NCBI RefSeq assembly: GCF_016082275.1
Contig: NZ_MOWM01000017.1
Coordinates: forward strand, 1 to 64,000
Source of the DNA: Variovorax sp. E3
GTDB lineage: Bacteria; Pseudomonadota; Gammaproteobacteria; Burkholderiales; Burkholderiaceae_C
Reading direction: 5' to 3'
Length of the DNA stretch: 64,000 bases
Below are positions 1-9,083 of the stretch, one piece after another. A program made the translations under genes and the position numbers. Each line of letters opens with the position of its first letter. Within the stretch, counting starts at the first letter, position 1. The notes under the pieces were generated by a model. The model was not told where the DNA came from, searched no databases, and saw nothing but the letters and a program-made list of their open reading frames with translations.

Positions 1-1036
1 GTGGGGCCGAGCAGGCCGCTGGTGACGATGCCGATGTCGTGGCCTTCGAAGGACTGCAGCAGCGTGCCGTCGCGCACCGGAATGCGCTCGAGCGCGACGA
101 GGCCCACGCGCTTGCGCTTCAGCGTGTCGTGGTCGGTGTGGCCGGCGGCGCCTGCCGTCGCGGCGGCGAGTTGGGCGAGGATTCTTGCCGCGCCCGGAAA
201 GCCGCCTTCGCGCGCGCCGCGGCGCGGCGCACCTTCTGCATCGCCCAGTTGAGCGACGCCTCGACCGGCGTGGTGGTGGTGTCGATGTCGTTGCCGTACA
301 GGCACAGGCCGGCTTCGAGCCGCAGCGAATTGCGCGCGCCCAGGCCGACGGGCTTGACCTCGGGCTGGGCCAGCAGCAGGCGGGCGAGGGCGTCGGCGTC
401 GCTGGCGGCCACCGAGATTTCGAAGCCGTCTTCACCGGTGTAGCCGCTGCGCGTGACGAAGGCCGGAATGCCGCCGATCCGCACCGCGCCGCCGGTCATG
501 AACACGAAGCGCTCGATGCCGGGCGACAGCCGCGCCAGCGTGGCGGCGGCCTGCGGGCCCTGCAGCGCGAGCAGGGCGTGGTCGGGCAGGGGCTGCACGC
601 TGCAGCGGGCGCCGATCTTCTGCTGGATGTGGGCGATGTCGGCCACCTTGCAGGCGCCGTTGACGATCACGAAGAGCGAGCCATTGCCTTCGTTGAAGAA
701 CATCAGGTCGTCCAGGATGCCGCCCTCGTCGTTCAGCAGCAGGCCGTAGCGCTGCTTGCCGGCGGGCAGGTCGATCACGTCGACAGGCATCAGGGTCTCG
801 AAGGCGGCGGCGGCGTCGGGGCCGACAAGGCGCAACTGGCCCATGTGGGAGATGTCGAACAGGCCGGCCGCATCGCGCGTGTGCTTGTGCTCGGCCATGA
901 GGCCGGCGGGGTACTGCACCGGCATCGAGTAGCCGGCAAAGGGCACCATGCGGGCGCCGAGCGCCACGTGGAGGTCGTACAGCGGCGTCTTGAGGAGGGG
1001 AGCGGAGGCTGCGGAATCGGCGGAAGAGGAAGCCAT
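1..1036 (-). CDS. gcvT: Aminomethyltransferase, glycine cleavage T protein (3' end outside window, one apparent frameshift)
   Basis: GcvT transfers the methylene group of the aminomethyl-lipoyl H protein to tetrahydrofolate, releasing ammonia, in the cytoplasmic glycine cleavage system. The N-terminal half reads as a typical T protein (PLYDLHVALGARMVPFAGY, then GLFDISHMGQ and SGYTGEDGFE). The ATG at 1036 is chosen because GGAG lies six bases upstream; a longer frame to 1087 lacks this. Near 210-233 the frame breaks inside a CGCGCGCG stretch. Adding one base restores REGGFPGAARIL and then KRKRVGLVALERIPVRDG and GHDIGIVTSGLLGP down to base 1, all typical of the C-terminal domain. The gene continues past the window edge. 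The tandem glycine riboswitch directly upstream supports the assignment. The break is probably a sequence error. Confidence 0.95.
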
Positions 1037-1097
1037 GGGGCGCTCCAGGGGGCAAAAGGGGCAGACGAATTCCATGACGCAAGCCATGGGCCACCCC

Positions 1098-1297
1098 TGC
1101 TGTCCGCTTTACCTGAGAGATTCGCCCCACGATCGGGGTTTGCTCCTTCGGTGGGCCGCTGCGCGTGGGCAACGGCCTCTCTCCAGCAAGGAAACGCCGG
1201 TGTTCACCGGCGCCTTGTCAGTCCTTTTGCCTGAGCGTTCGGGAAACCCCTGCGCCTTCGGCGGCCCCGGCTGGCGGGGCTCTCTCCTGACATCGGG
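1098..1297 (-). promoter_or_regulatory. Tandem glycine riboswitch upstream of gcvT
   Basis: Read on the minus strand, two glycine aptamers follow each other. The first begins GGAGAGAGC near 1287 and carries GCCGAAGGCGCA and AACGCTCAGGCAAAAGGAC. The second begins TGGAGAGAG near 1187 and carries CACCGAAGGAGCAA and AATCTCTCAGGTAAAGCGGA, ending near 1100. These are the conserved cores of the glycine aptamer, and two in tandem before gcvT is the classic arrangement. The gcvT start lies about 62 bases further on, room for an expression platform. In this family glycine binding normally raises expression of the cleavage genes; that direction is family knowledge, not visible here. Confidence 0.95.
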
Positions 1298-1327
1298 GAG
1301 TGTAGTTGATGCGCGGGCGGATTCGGC

Positions 1328-1876
1328 TCAGTGAACGATCTCGGCCGGCGGCAAGAGCTTGTCGATCCGCTCGCGCAGCGACTCGGCGCGCTCGGGGCCG
1401 GCCGACTTCTCGATTTCCGTGAGCATCAGCGCCGCGATGGTCAGCATCGCCTCGCGGTCGCGCGCTTCGCGCAGGGCGTCGCGCATCTGCAGCGCGAACT
1501 TCGGGTCGCGGCGCACGAACATGCGCTCGCAGATGTCGAACAGGAACATGCGCGTGGTGGCCAGCGAGCGCTTGCCGTCGAAGGTGTCGGCCGAAGTGGC
1601 GATCTGGATCGGCTCGGCCGCGGCGATCGGCTCGGGTTGGGCCGGCGCCGGCGCAACAGGGGGCGCGACCGCGGCCTTCGGGGTCTGCAGATAGCCGCGC
1701 TGCACCAGCGCCTGGATCGCTTGCGCGGCTTCGTCCTTGGTGCTGAACAGCGGACTGAAATCGGTCAGCGAGCGTCGGCCATCGGCCATGAGCAGCAGCG
1801 CGCGCTCGCGCTGGCTGAGCGTGCGCTGTCCGCCCTGGAGTTCGTCGCGCGCCTTGTCGGTCTTGGTAGGGAACAT
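1328..1876 (-). CDS. Hypothetical protein, 182 residues
   Basis: I do not recognise a named family. The protein begins MFPTKTDKARDELQ and has a compact N-terminal part (GQRTLSQRERALLLMADGRR, then SLTDFSPLF) that resembles a winged-helix-like segment. A Pro/Ala-rich linker follows at roughly residues 65-95, then a charged helical C-terminal part (RRDPKFALQMRDALREA to PERAESLRERIDKLLPPAE). There is no signal peptide or membrane segment. The start is uncertain: an in-frame ATG at 1921 would add 15 residues, and neither start has a clear ribosome site. It is divergent from the membrane gene at 2041 and sits behind the glycine riboswitch region without obvious linkage to it. Confidence 0.7.
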   Translation of the reverse strand: MFPTKTDKARDELQGGQRTLSQRERALLLMADGRRSLTDFSPLFSTKDEAAQAIQALVQRGYLQTPKAAVAPPVAPAPAQPEPIAAAEPIQIATSADTFDGKRSLATTRMFLFDICERMFVRRDPKFALQMRDALREARDREAMLTIAALMLTEIEKSAGPERAESLRERIDKLLPPAEIVH

Positions 1877-2040
1877 GGCAGCCACAGCTTTCGGAGATCG
1901 AGGGCTGAAGCATCGTTGCAAGCAGTGACATCTTCATGAACCCTTTTCGCTTAAGGAAAAGGCGGCGGTCGCGAGCGATTTCCGATACCGCAACGGCCCT
2001 GCCCGGAGGTATGCTCCGGCTCCGCGGAGGGGTTCACCAG

Positions 2041-2460
2041 ATGCTTCCCATCGTCTTTGCGCTCACGGCCACCGTCCTGCTGCTGGTGTGGATGGGCTTT
2101 TTCATGATGGGCTCGCTGCCGCTGCTCATCCTCAAGCACGACACGCCGCTGGACTCGCGCTTCATCCGGGGCCTGTTCAACGTCTACTACATGGCGGTGA
2201 CGCTGACGGCCAGCGCGGCGGCGCTCTGCTATGCGTGGTCGGGCAAACCGGTCTTTGCCGTGGGCATGGCGTTCATTGCGGGCCTGGCGTTCTCGCTGCG
2301 CCGCTGGCTCGTCATTCCGCGCATGGACCTGCTGCGCGGCACGATCCCGGCGGTCGATCTGTCGGCCCGGCAGTTCCGCCAGCTTCACATCGCGGGGATG
2401 GCGCTCAACGTGGTGCAACTGGGCACCGTGGCCTGGGCCTTGACCAAGCTGGGGCTGTGA
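2041..2460 (+). CDS. Small integral membrane protein, unknown function
   Basis: This 139-residue protein has four likely membrane segments: residues 3-22 (MLPIVFALTATVLLLVWMGF), about 45-65 (YYMAVTLTASAAALCYAW), about 70-85 (VFAVGMAFIAGLAFSL) and 115-135 (IAGMALNVVQLGTVAWALTK). I chose the ATG at 2041 because GGAGGGG lies about nine bases upstream; an upstream in-frame ATG at 1936 would prefix an arginine-rich segment unlike a membrane protein N-terminus. I do not recognise a function. Its neighbours diverge or converge, so it appears to be a single-gene unit. Confidence 0.7.
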   Translation: MLPIVFALTATVLLLVWMGFFMMGSLPLLILKHDTPLDSRFIRGLFNVYYMAVTLTASAAALCYAWSGKPVFAVGMAFIAGLAFSLRRWLVIPRMDLLRGTIPAVDLSARQFRQLHIAGMALNVVQLGTVAWALTKLGL

Positions 2461-2483
2461 GCCAGCCCCCGCATGCGCATCGA

Positions 2484-2953
2484 TCAGCCGCCCGCGCTTT
2501 CCTTCCTGATCAGCCACTGGCTGCCCACGCGCTGCAGCTCCAGCGTCTTGCGGCCCGTTTCCTTCACCTTGTCGGCGCGGTAGAGCTGCTTGAATTTCGC
2601 GCTCGCGGCCTGCCCGTTGACGCTGATCACGAGGTCTTCGATGCCCACGCTGATGCTCGACTTTTCCGTGATGCGCGCGCGCCGGTCGGTCTCCCAGCGC
2701 TTGCGGTCCTGGTTGCGCGGCGGCGTGAAGTCGGGCGCGTAGGCGGCGAGGTAGCGGTCTGTGTCGCGGGCCGACCAGGCGGCGGCCCAGGCGCGCACGG
2801 CGGCCTCGACTTCGGCGATGCTGGCCGTGGGGCCGGTGCCGGCGCCTGCGTGGCGGCCGGCGTTGCCGCTGCGGCGGGGGCCGTCGGCGTGGCCGCGAAT
2901 GCGGCCGTGGCCAGCAGGCCGCCAGCCACGAGGCAGGTCAAGGATCGGTTCAT
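2484..2953 (-). CDS. Exported NTF2/SnoaL-like domain protein (one apparent frameshift)
   Basis: The frame opens with a signal peptide (MNRSLTCLVAGGLLATAAFA) followed by an Ala/Pro linker. The frame then shifts near 2838-2850 in a CCCC run; one added base continues into TASIAEVEAAVRAWAAAWSA, then RDTDRYLAAYAPDF, RKRWETDRRARI and GSQWLIRKESAGG. The pattern A-W-x-x-x-W-x-x-x-D-x-x-x-Y-x-x-x-Y-x-x-x-F is that of the NTF2/SnoaL-like domain often attached to cell-wall enzymes, a small cone-shaped fold that binds ligands or partners. Repaired length is about 156 residues, periplasmic. The binding partner is unknown. It is convergent with the membrane gene ending at 2460. Confidence 0.75.
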
Positions 2954-3042
2954 GGCGCGGTTCCCTCTTTGTCAGTGATCGGCGTCGAGCCCGACGCAGA
3001 TTCTGGCAGCGAAAGAACGCGCGCCGCACCGGCTTCCAGCGT

Positions 3043-4235
3043 TCAGGCCGCCGCGCCTTCCGCCTCGGCCGGCACCACTTGCATCGACCGGTTGCGCAGC
3101 CGCAGCGCCAGCACCGTCGCCACGCACAGCACGCACAGCACGGCCGTGAGCGTGACGCCGAGCCCGCGCGCATCGGACAGCATGCCGAACAGCGGCGACA
3201 CCAGCCCGCCCACCGACAGCGCCAGCCCCAGCGTGATGCCGCTGGCCGTGGCCGGGTTGCGCGGCAGGTAGTCTTGCGCCAGCGTCACCTGCGCGGCAAA
3301 GGGCAGGAACATGCACATGCCGAGCAGCGCCGTGCAGGCCAGCGCCCAGCCGGCGCTCGGCGCAAGCACCAGGCCCGCGAGCGAAGGCAGCGCGAGCAGG
3401 TAGCCGGCGCGGATGGTGCCCATGCGGCCGATGCGGTCGCCCAGCCAGCCGCCGAGCAGCGTACCCACGGCGCCCGCGGCGGTGAACGAGGTCAGCGCCG
3501 CCGCGCCCTGGAAGGCCGTGCCGTGCAGGTCGCGCGTGATGCGCAGCGACAGCATCGACAGCACCGTGACGTACGGGATCGACCAGCCCACGATGGTCAG
3601 CACCAGCAGGCTGAAGGCGCGCCAGTCGTTGTGCGGCTTCAGCACATGGCCGGCCGCCTTGCGCGCGGCGGCGGCGGCCGTGGCGGCGGCCGCTGCGTTG
3701 CGCCCGGTGTTCGCGACCACCCACACGACGCCCATCGCCAGCGCCGGCACGGCCAGCAGGTAGCTGCGCGACAAGCTTCCGCCGCCGACCACGGTGGCCG
3801 CCAGCACCGGCGCGAACGACGCGCCGATGGTGCCGCCCACCGAGAACACGCTCATCGCCTTCTGCGACGCGCCGCCGGCCGCGCGCGCGCCACGGTGGCG
3901 GGCGGGTGGTAGGCCGCGATGCCCAGCCCGCACAGCGCGGTGGCGATCCAGGTCAGCAGGTAGCTCTGGCTGATGCCCGCCAGCACCACGCCCAGCGCGG
4001 CCACCAGGAAGCCCGTGGGCACCAGCCAGCTGCGCGGATGCCGGTCGGCATACAGGCCGAACAGCGGCTGCACCACGCTCGACAGGCCCGTGGCCGCCAG
4101 CATCAGCCCGGCCACGGCCGTGTAGCTGTAGCCGCGCTCCAGCACCATGAACGGCAGCAGGGCGGGCACGAGGCCCTGATAAAGGTCATTGACGGCATGG
4201 GTGCCCGTGAGCAGCCCGAGTCGGCGCTTGTTCAT
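3043..4235 (-). CDS. MFS transporter, fosmidomycin-resistance (Fsr) like (one apparent frameshift)
   Basis: A 12-segment inner-membrane exporter of about 397 residues after repair. The N-terminal part (MNKRRLGLLTGTHAVNDLYQ, then GLVPALLPFMVLERGYSY and SVVQPLFGLYADRHP) is characteristic of the Fsr branch, with the DLYQG and DRHPR motifs in place. The frame breaks at about 3885-3900 in a GCGCGCG stretch right after GLGIAAYHPP; one added base leads into GGASQKAMSVFSVGGTIGA and the C-terminal six segments, including the GGWLGDRIGRMGTIRAGYLL loop. Family members export fosmidomycin and other small compounds; the substrate here is not predictable. It is divergent from the AraC regulator at 4327, which probably controls it. 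Confidence 0.85.
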
Positions 4236-4265
4236 TCGATCGCTTCTTTCATTTCCTGGAGAAAA

Positions 4266-4320
4266 AAGCATCGTAGGAAGCCGTGCGAAGATGTTCTTGC
4301 TACGAATCAACAAGCATCGT
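4266..4320. promoter_or_regulatory. Candidate operator between the MFS exporter and the AraC regulator
   Basis: The 91-base divergent spacer contains a nine-base direct repeat AAGCATCGT at 4266-4274 and 4312-4320. An inverted pair, TCGTAG at 4271-4276 and CTACGA at 4300-4305, overlaps the first copy. AraC-type regulators usually bind direct repeats near their own promoter, so this is a plausible site for the adjacent regulator. The spacing (46 bases between repeat starts) is longer than a typical half-site pair, so it may equally be two separate sites. Inference only. Confidence 0.35.
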
Positions 4321-4326
4321 CGAGAA

Positions 4327-5109
4327 ATGGACAAAGCCATCAACCTGCGTCCCGAAGAGGGCGAGTCGACCCCGCGCGCCGTCGCGGTGCTGGCGACCGA
4401 CCCTGCCGGCGACGCCTTCATTCCGTCGCACGCGCACCGGCGCGACCAGCTGATCCACGCGATCTCGGGCGTGATGCTGGTGAGCGCCGCGGCCGGCAGC
4501 TGGGTGGTGCCGACCGGGCGCGGCGTGTGGGTGCCGGGGGGCATGGCGCACCAGATCCGCATGGCGGGCGAGGTGCAGATGCGCACCGTGTTCGTCGAGC
4601 CGGGCACGCGCGCGCATTTGGGTGCCGAGTGCCGCGTGATCCATGTGGGCGCGCTGCTGCGCGAGCTGATCGTCACCGCCGTGGCGCTGCCGCTGGACTA
4701 CGCGCCGGGTGGCCGCGACGAGCGCGTGATGGAGCTGATCCTCGACGAGATCGAGGCCGCGCCCGCGCTGTCGCTGCATGTGCCGATGCCGCGCCATGCG
4801 CGCCTGGCCGTGCTGTGCGAGGAACTGGTGCGCGACCCCTCGCTGCCCGCCACGCTGGACGACTGGGCGCTGCGCCTGCACATGAACACGCGCACGCTCG
4901 CGCGCCTGTTCCAGCGCGAGACGGGCATGAACTTCGGGGCGTGGTGCCGGCAGGCGCGGCTGCTGCTGAGCCTGCCCCGGCTGGCGGCGGGTGCGTCGAT
5001 TCTGGAGGTGGCGCTGGCGCACGGCTACGAGAGCCCGAGCGCCTTCACAGCCATGTTCCGGCGCACGCTGGGCGTGCCGCCCAGCGTGTACCTGCGCCGC
5101 GTGCCGTAG
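4327..5109 (+). CDS. AraC family transcriptional regulator with cupin sensor domain
   Basis: This 260-residue protein has an N-terminal cupin-like ligand domain (SHAHRRDQLIHAISGVMLV, GRGVWVPGGMAHQIRM) over residues 1-130. A C-terminal pair of helix-turn-helix motifs follows (LDDWALRLHMNTRTLARLFQ, then GASILEVALAHGYESPSAF and FRRTLGVPPSVYL). Cupin-AraC regulators of this type often control an adjacent divergent MFS exporter, as here. I placed the start at the ATG at 4327 (MDKAINLRPEEGE); in-frame ATG codons at 4291 and 4189 would run into the divergent promoter region. Its 3' end converges with the TRAP operon, four bases away. Confidence 0.88.
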   Translation: MDKAINLRPEEGESTPRAVAVLATDPAGDAFIPSHAHRRDQLIHAISGVMLVSAAAGSWVVPTGRGVWVPGGMAHQIRMAGEVQMRTVFVEPGTRAHLGAECRVIHVGALLRELIVTAVALPLDYAPGGRDERVMELILDEIEAAPALSLHVPMPRHARLAVLCEELVRDPSLPATLDDWALRLHMNTRTLARLFQRETGMNFGAWCRQARLLLSLPRLAAGASILEVALAHGYESPSAFTAMFRRTLGVPPSVYLRRVP

Positions 5110-5112
5110 AAA

Positions 5113-6390
5113 CTACCTGGCGTAGACCAGGTCGCGCAGCGCCAGCGACACCCACGGCACGTAGGTGATCACCATCAGGCAGGCCAGGATCACGAGCACG
5201 AAAGGCACCAGGTGCCGCACGATGCGGTCCAGCGATATTCGCGCCACCGTGCAGGCCGCGAACAGGTTCACGCCGAAGGGCGGCGTGATCATGCCCAGCG
5301 CCAGGTTCACCACCATGATCAGGCCGAAGTGCACCGGGTCGATGCCGAAGTGCACCGCCACCGGCGCCAGGATCGGCGCCAGCACGATGATGGCCGCGCT
5401 CGTCTCGATGAACATGCCGATCACGAACAGCGCCGCGTTCACGCCCAGCAGGAACATCGCCGGCGACTTCAGCACTTCCTGCAGCCAGTGGCCGATGGCG
5501 TCGGGCACGCCCGCGCGGGTGATCAGGAACGCGAACAGCCCGGCGTTGGCGATGATGAACATGATCACCGCCGACGACAGCACCGACTTGCGCAAGATGA
5601 CGTACAGGTCCTTCAGCTTGATCTCGCGGTAGATCCCCACGCCCACCACCAGCGCATAGAACACCGCCACCGCCGAGGCTTCGGTCGGCGTGAAGATCCC
5701 GCCGTAGATGCCCCCGAGGATGATCACGGGCATCAGCAGCGCCCAGCCGGCCTGCCACAGCGCGCGGCCGAAGGGCATGCGGCCTTCGCCGTCGGTCTTG
5801 CCCCAGCCCTTCCACTTGCAGTAGACCCACACGAACAGCATGAGCGCCAGGCTGATCAGGATGCCGGGGCCGAAGCCCGCGATGAACAGCTCGCCGATGG
5901 ACACTTCGGCGCTCACGCCGTAGAGAATCATCGGAATCGACGGCGGAATGATCACGCCCAGCTCCGCGCTGGTGGCCTGCAGGGCCGCCGCGTACGAGGT
6001 CGGGTAGCCGTGCTTGATGAGCGCCGGGATCAGGATGGCGCCGATCGCGAAGGTGGTGGCCACCGACGAGCCCGACACCGCCGCGAAGATCATGCAGGTG
6101 AGCACGCAGGTCATCGGCAGGCCGCCCTGCACGCCGCCCACGATGCTCTTGGCGAACTCCACCAGCCGGCGCGAGATGCCGCCCGTTTCCATCAGGTTGC
6201 CCGCCAGGATGAAGAACGGAATGGCCGCCAGCGGAAACTTGTTGATCGCGTTGAACATCTCCTTCACGGAGATCAGCATGTTGGCGTTCGTCACCTGGAT
6301 CCCCAGGATCGACGCCAAGCCGATGGACACCGCCACCGAGACCGACAGTGCAAAACACAGCACCATCGTTGCAACCATCACGACACTCAT
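5113..6390 (-). CDS. dctM: TRAP transporter large permease subunit DctM
   Basis: The 425-residue protein has about 12 membrane segments and the hallmarks of the TRAP large subunit: AIPFFILAGNLMETGGISRR near residue 55, GVIIPPSIPMILYG near 145 and MVVNLALGMITPPFGVNLFA near 360. It forms the Na+-coupled translocation pore of the tripartite ATP-independent periplasmic transporter. Its start overlaps the dctQ stop by ATGA, so translation is probably coupled. It is the last gene of the denD-dctP-dctQ-dctM run. Confidence 0.97.
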   Translation of the reverse strand: MSVVMVATMVLCFALSVSVAVSIGLASILGIQVTNANMLISVKEMFNAINKFPLAAIPFFILAGNLMETGGISRRLVEFAKSIVGGVQGGLPMTCVLTCMIFAAVSGSSVATTFAIGAILIPALIKHGYPTSYAAALQATSAELGVIIPPSIPMILYGVSAEVSIGELFIAGFGPGILISLALMLFVWVYCKWKGWGKTDGEGRMPFGRALWQAGWALLMPVIILGGIYGGIFTPTEASAVAVFYALVVGVGIYREIKLKDLYVILRKSVLSSAVIMFIIANAGLFAFLITRAGVPDAIGHWLQEVLKSPAMFLLGVNAALFVIGMFIETSAAIIVLAPILAPVAVHFGIDPVHFGLIMVVNLALGMITPPFGVNLFAACTVARISLDRIVRHLVPFVLVILACLMVITYVPWVSLALRDLVYAR

Positions 6391-6881
6391 TGCGCGGTCT
6401 CCAGTTCGAGCCGCTTCGGGTCGAGAAAATTACCGACGATGCCAAACAGGCAGAACAGCGAGCCGACCGGCATTGCCAGGTACGACCACATCATCGAGAG
6501 GCTTTCGAGCCCGGCCATCGATTGCACGCGCCCGCGCATCGCATAGTCCCAGCCCCACCAGAGGATGACCAGCATCAGCGCCAGCGCGGTGATGCTCACC
6601 ACCGCGTCGAGCACGCGGCGGATGCGCGGCGGGCTCCAGCGGTAGAGCACGTCCACGCTCACCATCGCGCCCTGGCGAAATGCCATCGGGATGCCGAGGA
6701 ACACCATCCAGATGAGGCTCACGCGGATCAGGATCTCGCTCCATTCGGCCGGTTGCTCCAGCACGAAACGGGTGACGATCTGGAACACGCCCAGGGCCGA
6801 TGCCACGACCAGCATCACGCAGGCCAATGCCATCGAGACGCCGGTGGTCCAGCGCTCGATGCCGAGGAATCGGTCTTTCAC
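6387..6881 (-). CDS. dctQ: TRAP transporter small permease subunit DctQ
   Basis: A 164-residue protein with four membrane segments. It carries the typical second-helix signature EWSEILIRVSLIWMVFLGIP and the following MAFRQGAMVSVDVLYRW. The start is a GTG that overlaps the dctP stop (GTGA), the usual coupling in this operon type. DctQ associates with DctM in the inner membrane. Confidence 0.95.
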   Translation of the reverse strand: MKDRFLGIERWTTGVSMALACVMLVVASALGVFQIVTRFVLEQPAEWSEILIRVSLIWMVFLGIPMAFRQGAMVSVDVLYRWSPPRIRRVLDAVVSITALALMLVILWWGWDYAMRGRVQSMAGLESLSMMWSYLAMPVGSLFCLFGIVGNFLDPKRLELETAQ

Positions 6882-7846
6882 TTGTAGTCGCGGATCTTGT
6901 CGAGATTCGCCTTGCCGAATTCCTTCTCGAACTGGGCATTGACCGGCGCGAGCGCGGCGACGAACTTGGCCTTGTCGACGTTGTCGATCACGGTCATGCC
7001 CTTGGCGCGCAGGTCGGCCACGCCCTTGGCGTCGTCTTCGTCGACACGCGCGCGGTTGGCCTTGGTGCCTTCCTTGGCGGCTTCGAGGAACGCCGTCTTG
7101 TCGGCAGCGCTGAGCTTGTCGAAGCTCGCCTTGTTCATCAGGAAGATGCAGGGCGAGTAGACGTGGCCCGTGAGCGACAGGTGCTTTTGCACCTGGTCGA
7201 ACTTGGCCGAGATGATGACCGGCAGCGGGTTCTCCTGGCCGTCGACCGTGCCTTGCTGCAGCGCGGTGAACACTTCGGGGAAGGCCATCGGCGTGGTGAT
7301 GATGCCGAAGCCCTTGTAGGCCGCGATGTGCACCGGGTTTTCCATCGTGCGCATCTTCAGGCCCTTCAGGTCTTCGGGGGCCTTCACGTCACGCTTGCTG
7401 TTGGTCATGTGGCGAAAGCCGTTCTCGGCCCAGGCCAGCGCCTTGAAGCCCTTGGCGTCGAACTTGGTCAGCATTTCCTGGCCGATCGGGCCGTCGAGCA
7501 CGGCGCGCGCGTGGGCCTTGTCGCGGAACAGGAAAGGCACGTCGAGGATCTTGGTCTCGGGCACGAAGTTCGGCACCGGGCCGGTCGAGGAGAACGCCAG
7601 CTCCTGCGTGCCCAGCTGCACCGCCTCGATCGACTCGCGCTCGCCGCCGAGCGAGCCGTTGTAGAAGGTCTGGACCTTGTAGCGGCCCCCCGTGCGCTTC
7701 TCGACTTCCTTGGCGAAGGTGTCGATGGCCACGCCCTGGTGGGAGTTCTGCGCGGTCGAGATGCTGATCTTCATCGTCGTCTGCGCGAAGGCGACCGAGC
7801 TGAGGGCGAGCGAAAGGCAAGCGGCGGCGATGGGGCCGAATTTCAT
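6878..7846 (-). CDS. dctP: TRAP transporter periplasmic substrate-binding protein DctP
   Basis: The 322-residue protein begins with a Sec signal peptide (MKFGPIAAACLSLALSSVAF, cleavage after FAQ). It follows the DctP/SiaP pattern: STAQNSHQGVAIDTFAKEVE, LGTQELAFSSTGPV, the ligand-arginine region KGLKMRTMENPVHIAAYKGF and TPMAFPEVFTALQQGTVDGQ. This last segment is the TRAP signature around the bound carboxylate. The substrate is therefore an organic acid. The neighbouring DenD-like dehydrogenase suggests a four-carbon sugar acid such as erythronate, but that is inference. Confidence 0.95.
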   Translation of the reverse strand: MKFGPIAAACLSLALSSVAFAQTTMKISISTAQNSHQGVAIDTFAKEVEKRTGGRYKVQTFYNGSLGGERESIEAVQLGTQELAFSSTGPVPNFVPETKILDVPFLFRDKAHARAVLDGPIGQEMLTKFDAKGFKALAWAENGFRHMTNSKRDVKAPEDLKGLKMRTMENPVHIAAYKGFGIITTPMAFPEVFTALQQGTVDGQENPLPVIISAKFDQVQKHLSLTGHVYSPCIFLMNKASFDKLSAADKTAFLEAAKEGTKANRARVDEDDAKGVADLRAKGMTVIDNVDKAKFVAALAPVNAQFEKEFGKANLDKIRDYK

Positions 7847-7896
7847 GGTGTCTCCGGGGAGTTGTGGTCAGGAACGCGTCAGGCGCGCTTGCCTGA

Positions 7897-8916
7897 CTAT
7901 GCAACACCGGGGAGCGTCACCGCGTCGGGATTTTCACGGACGTACTCGCGAATCACCGCCTCGAAGCTCTCGTCGGCCGCAAGCCCCAGCGCCCGTGCGC
8001 GCGCCGTCTCGAAGTGGCCGGGCCAGGTCTTCACGATGCGCTGGATGGTTGCGTCGGGCGTGCGGTCGAGCAGGGCGGTGGCGGCCTTGCCCGCCACGCG
8101 CTCCAGCGCCGCGGCCATGTCGCCCACGGTGGTGGCCAGCGACGGCAGGTTGAGCGCGGTGCGCGGCCCCCATTGGGCGTCGGTCGCCTCGGCGGCGCGC
8201 ACGATGCCTTCGATGGTGCGCGCGGGTGACGCAATGGCGACAGGCGTTGCGTCGGGCACGGGGCAGGCGGCGCGCAGGCCGGCCAGCGGCTCGCGGATCA
8301 TGCCGCTGAAGAAACCCGAGGCCGCGCCGTTGGGCTTGCCCGGCCGCACGCTCACCGTCATGAGCCGCACGCTGCGCCCGCGCACGAAGCCCTTGCGCGT
8401 GAAATCGGCCACCAGCTGTTCACCGATGAATTTCTGGATGCCGTAGCTGGTCTGCGGCGTGGGCAGCGTGTGGTCTTCGATCATCGGGGGCAGCGGCTGC
8501 TCGGGCGAGTCGCCGAACACCGCGAGCGAGCTGGCGAAGACGAGCACCGGCTTCGTGCCGAGTGCCCGCAGCCGCTCGAGCAGCGCGTGCGTGGCCGCGA
8601 AGTTGCTGCGCATGCCCAGGTCGAAGTCGGCCTCGCACTCGCCGCTGACGGCGGCGGCCAGGTGGAAGACGGCGTCGGCCTCGCGCCAGAAGGGGGCGTC
8701 TGCATCGGCCGCGAGCTGGGCGTTCAGGTCGCCGGTGACGGCGGTGATGCGTGCGTCGGCCGCGAGGTCGGCGGGGGGCGCGGCGCGGTCGACGAGCGTG
8801 ATGCGTTCGATGGCTCGCGCCGGCGCGCCGGCCAGCGAGAGCCGGCCTTGCTTGAGCAGGGTGCGGGCAAGGCGCGCGCCCAGGAAGCCGGCGCCGCCGG
8901 TGATGACGATGTGCAT
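7897..8916 (-). CDS. denD: NAD-dependent epimerase/dehydratase, D-erythronate dehydrogenase (DenD) like
   Basis: A 339-residue extended short-chain dehydrogenase. The NAD-binding motif is MHIVITGGAGFLGARLA at the very N-terminus, the catalytic Ser is in VFASSLAVFG, and Tyr-Lys in TSYGIQKFIGE. The segment VRLMTVSVRPGKPNGAASGF and the length fit DenD, which oxidises the C2 hydroxyl of D-erythronate. It precedes dctP by 50 bases on the same strand, so uptake and first oxidation are probably encoded together. The later genes of the known tetronate pathway (otnK, otnC, otnI) are not in the window, so the substrate remains a proposal. A UDP-sugar role is less likely given the TRAP context. Confidence 0.82.
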   Translation of the reverse strand: MHIVITGGAGFLGARLARTLLKQGRLSLAGAPARAIERITLVDRAAPPADLAADARITAVTGDLNAQLAADADAPFWREADAVFHLAAAVSGECEADFDLGMRSNFAATHALLERLRALGTKPVLVFASSLAVFGDSPEQPLPPMIEDHTLPTPQTSYGIQKFIGEQLVADFTRKGFVRGRSVRLMTVSVRPGKPNGAASGFFSGMIREPLAGLRAACPVPDATPVAIASPARTIEGIVRAAEATDAQWGPRTALNLPSLATTVGDMAAALERVAGKAATALLDRTPDATIQRIVKTWPGHFETARARALGLAADESFEAVIREYVRENPDAVTLPGVA

Positions 8917-9053
8917 GGGGGGTGTCTCCTGGCTTTGGTGAGCCCGAAGAATACGCAAAGCGAGCAAAGTGCGCGTGGACCGCCGATATAGTGTGGCCCG
9001 TTCGAGAGTCACCCGCCGCACGGCGGGGCATACAAAGAAAAAGAGGGAACACC

Positions 9054-9083
9054 ATGAAGCTGCGAGCGACGGTGCGGAGATGA
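9054..9083 (+). CDS. Possible nine-codon leader peptide
   Basis: An ATG at 9054 has a good ribosome site (GAGGGA, seven bases upstream) but encodes only MKLRATVRR before a TGA that overlaps the ATG at 9080. The gene at 9080 itself has its purine-rich sequence only one base from its start. The short frame could be a translational-coupling leader. Alternatively a lost base could have separated the true N-terminus from its gene, as happens often in this window. Confidence 0.3.
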   Translation: MKLRATVRR

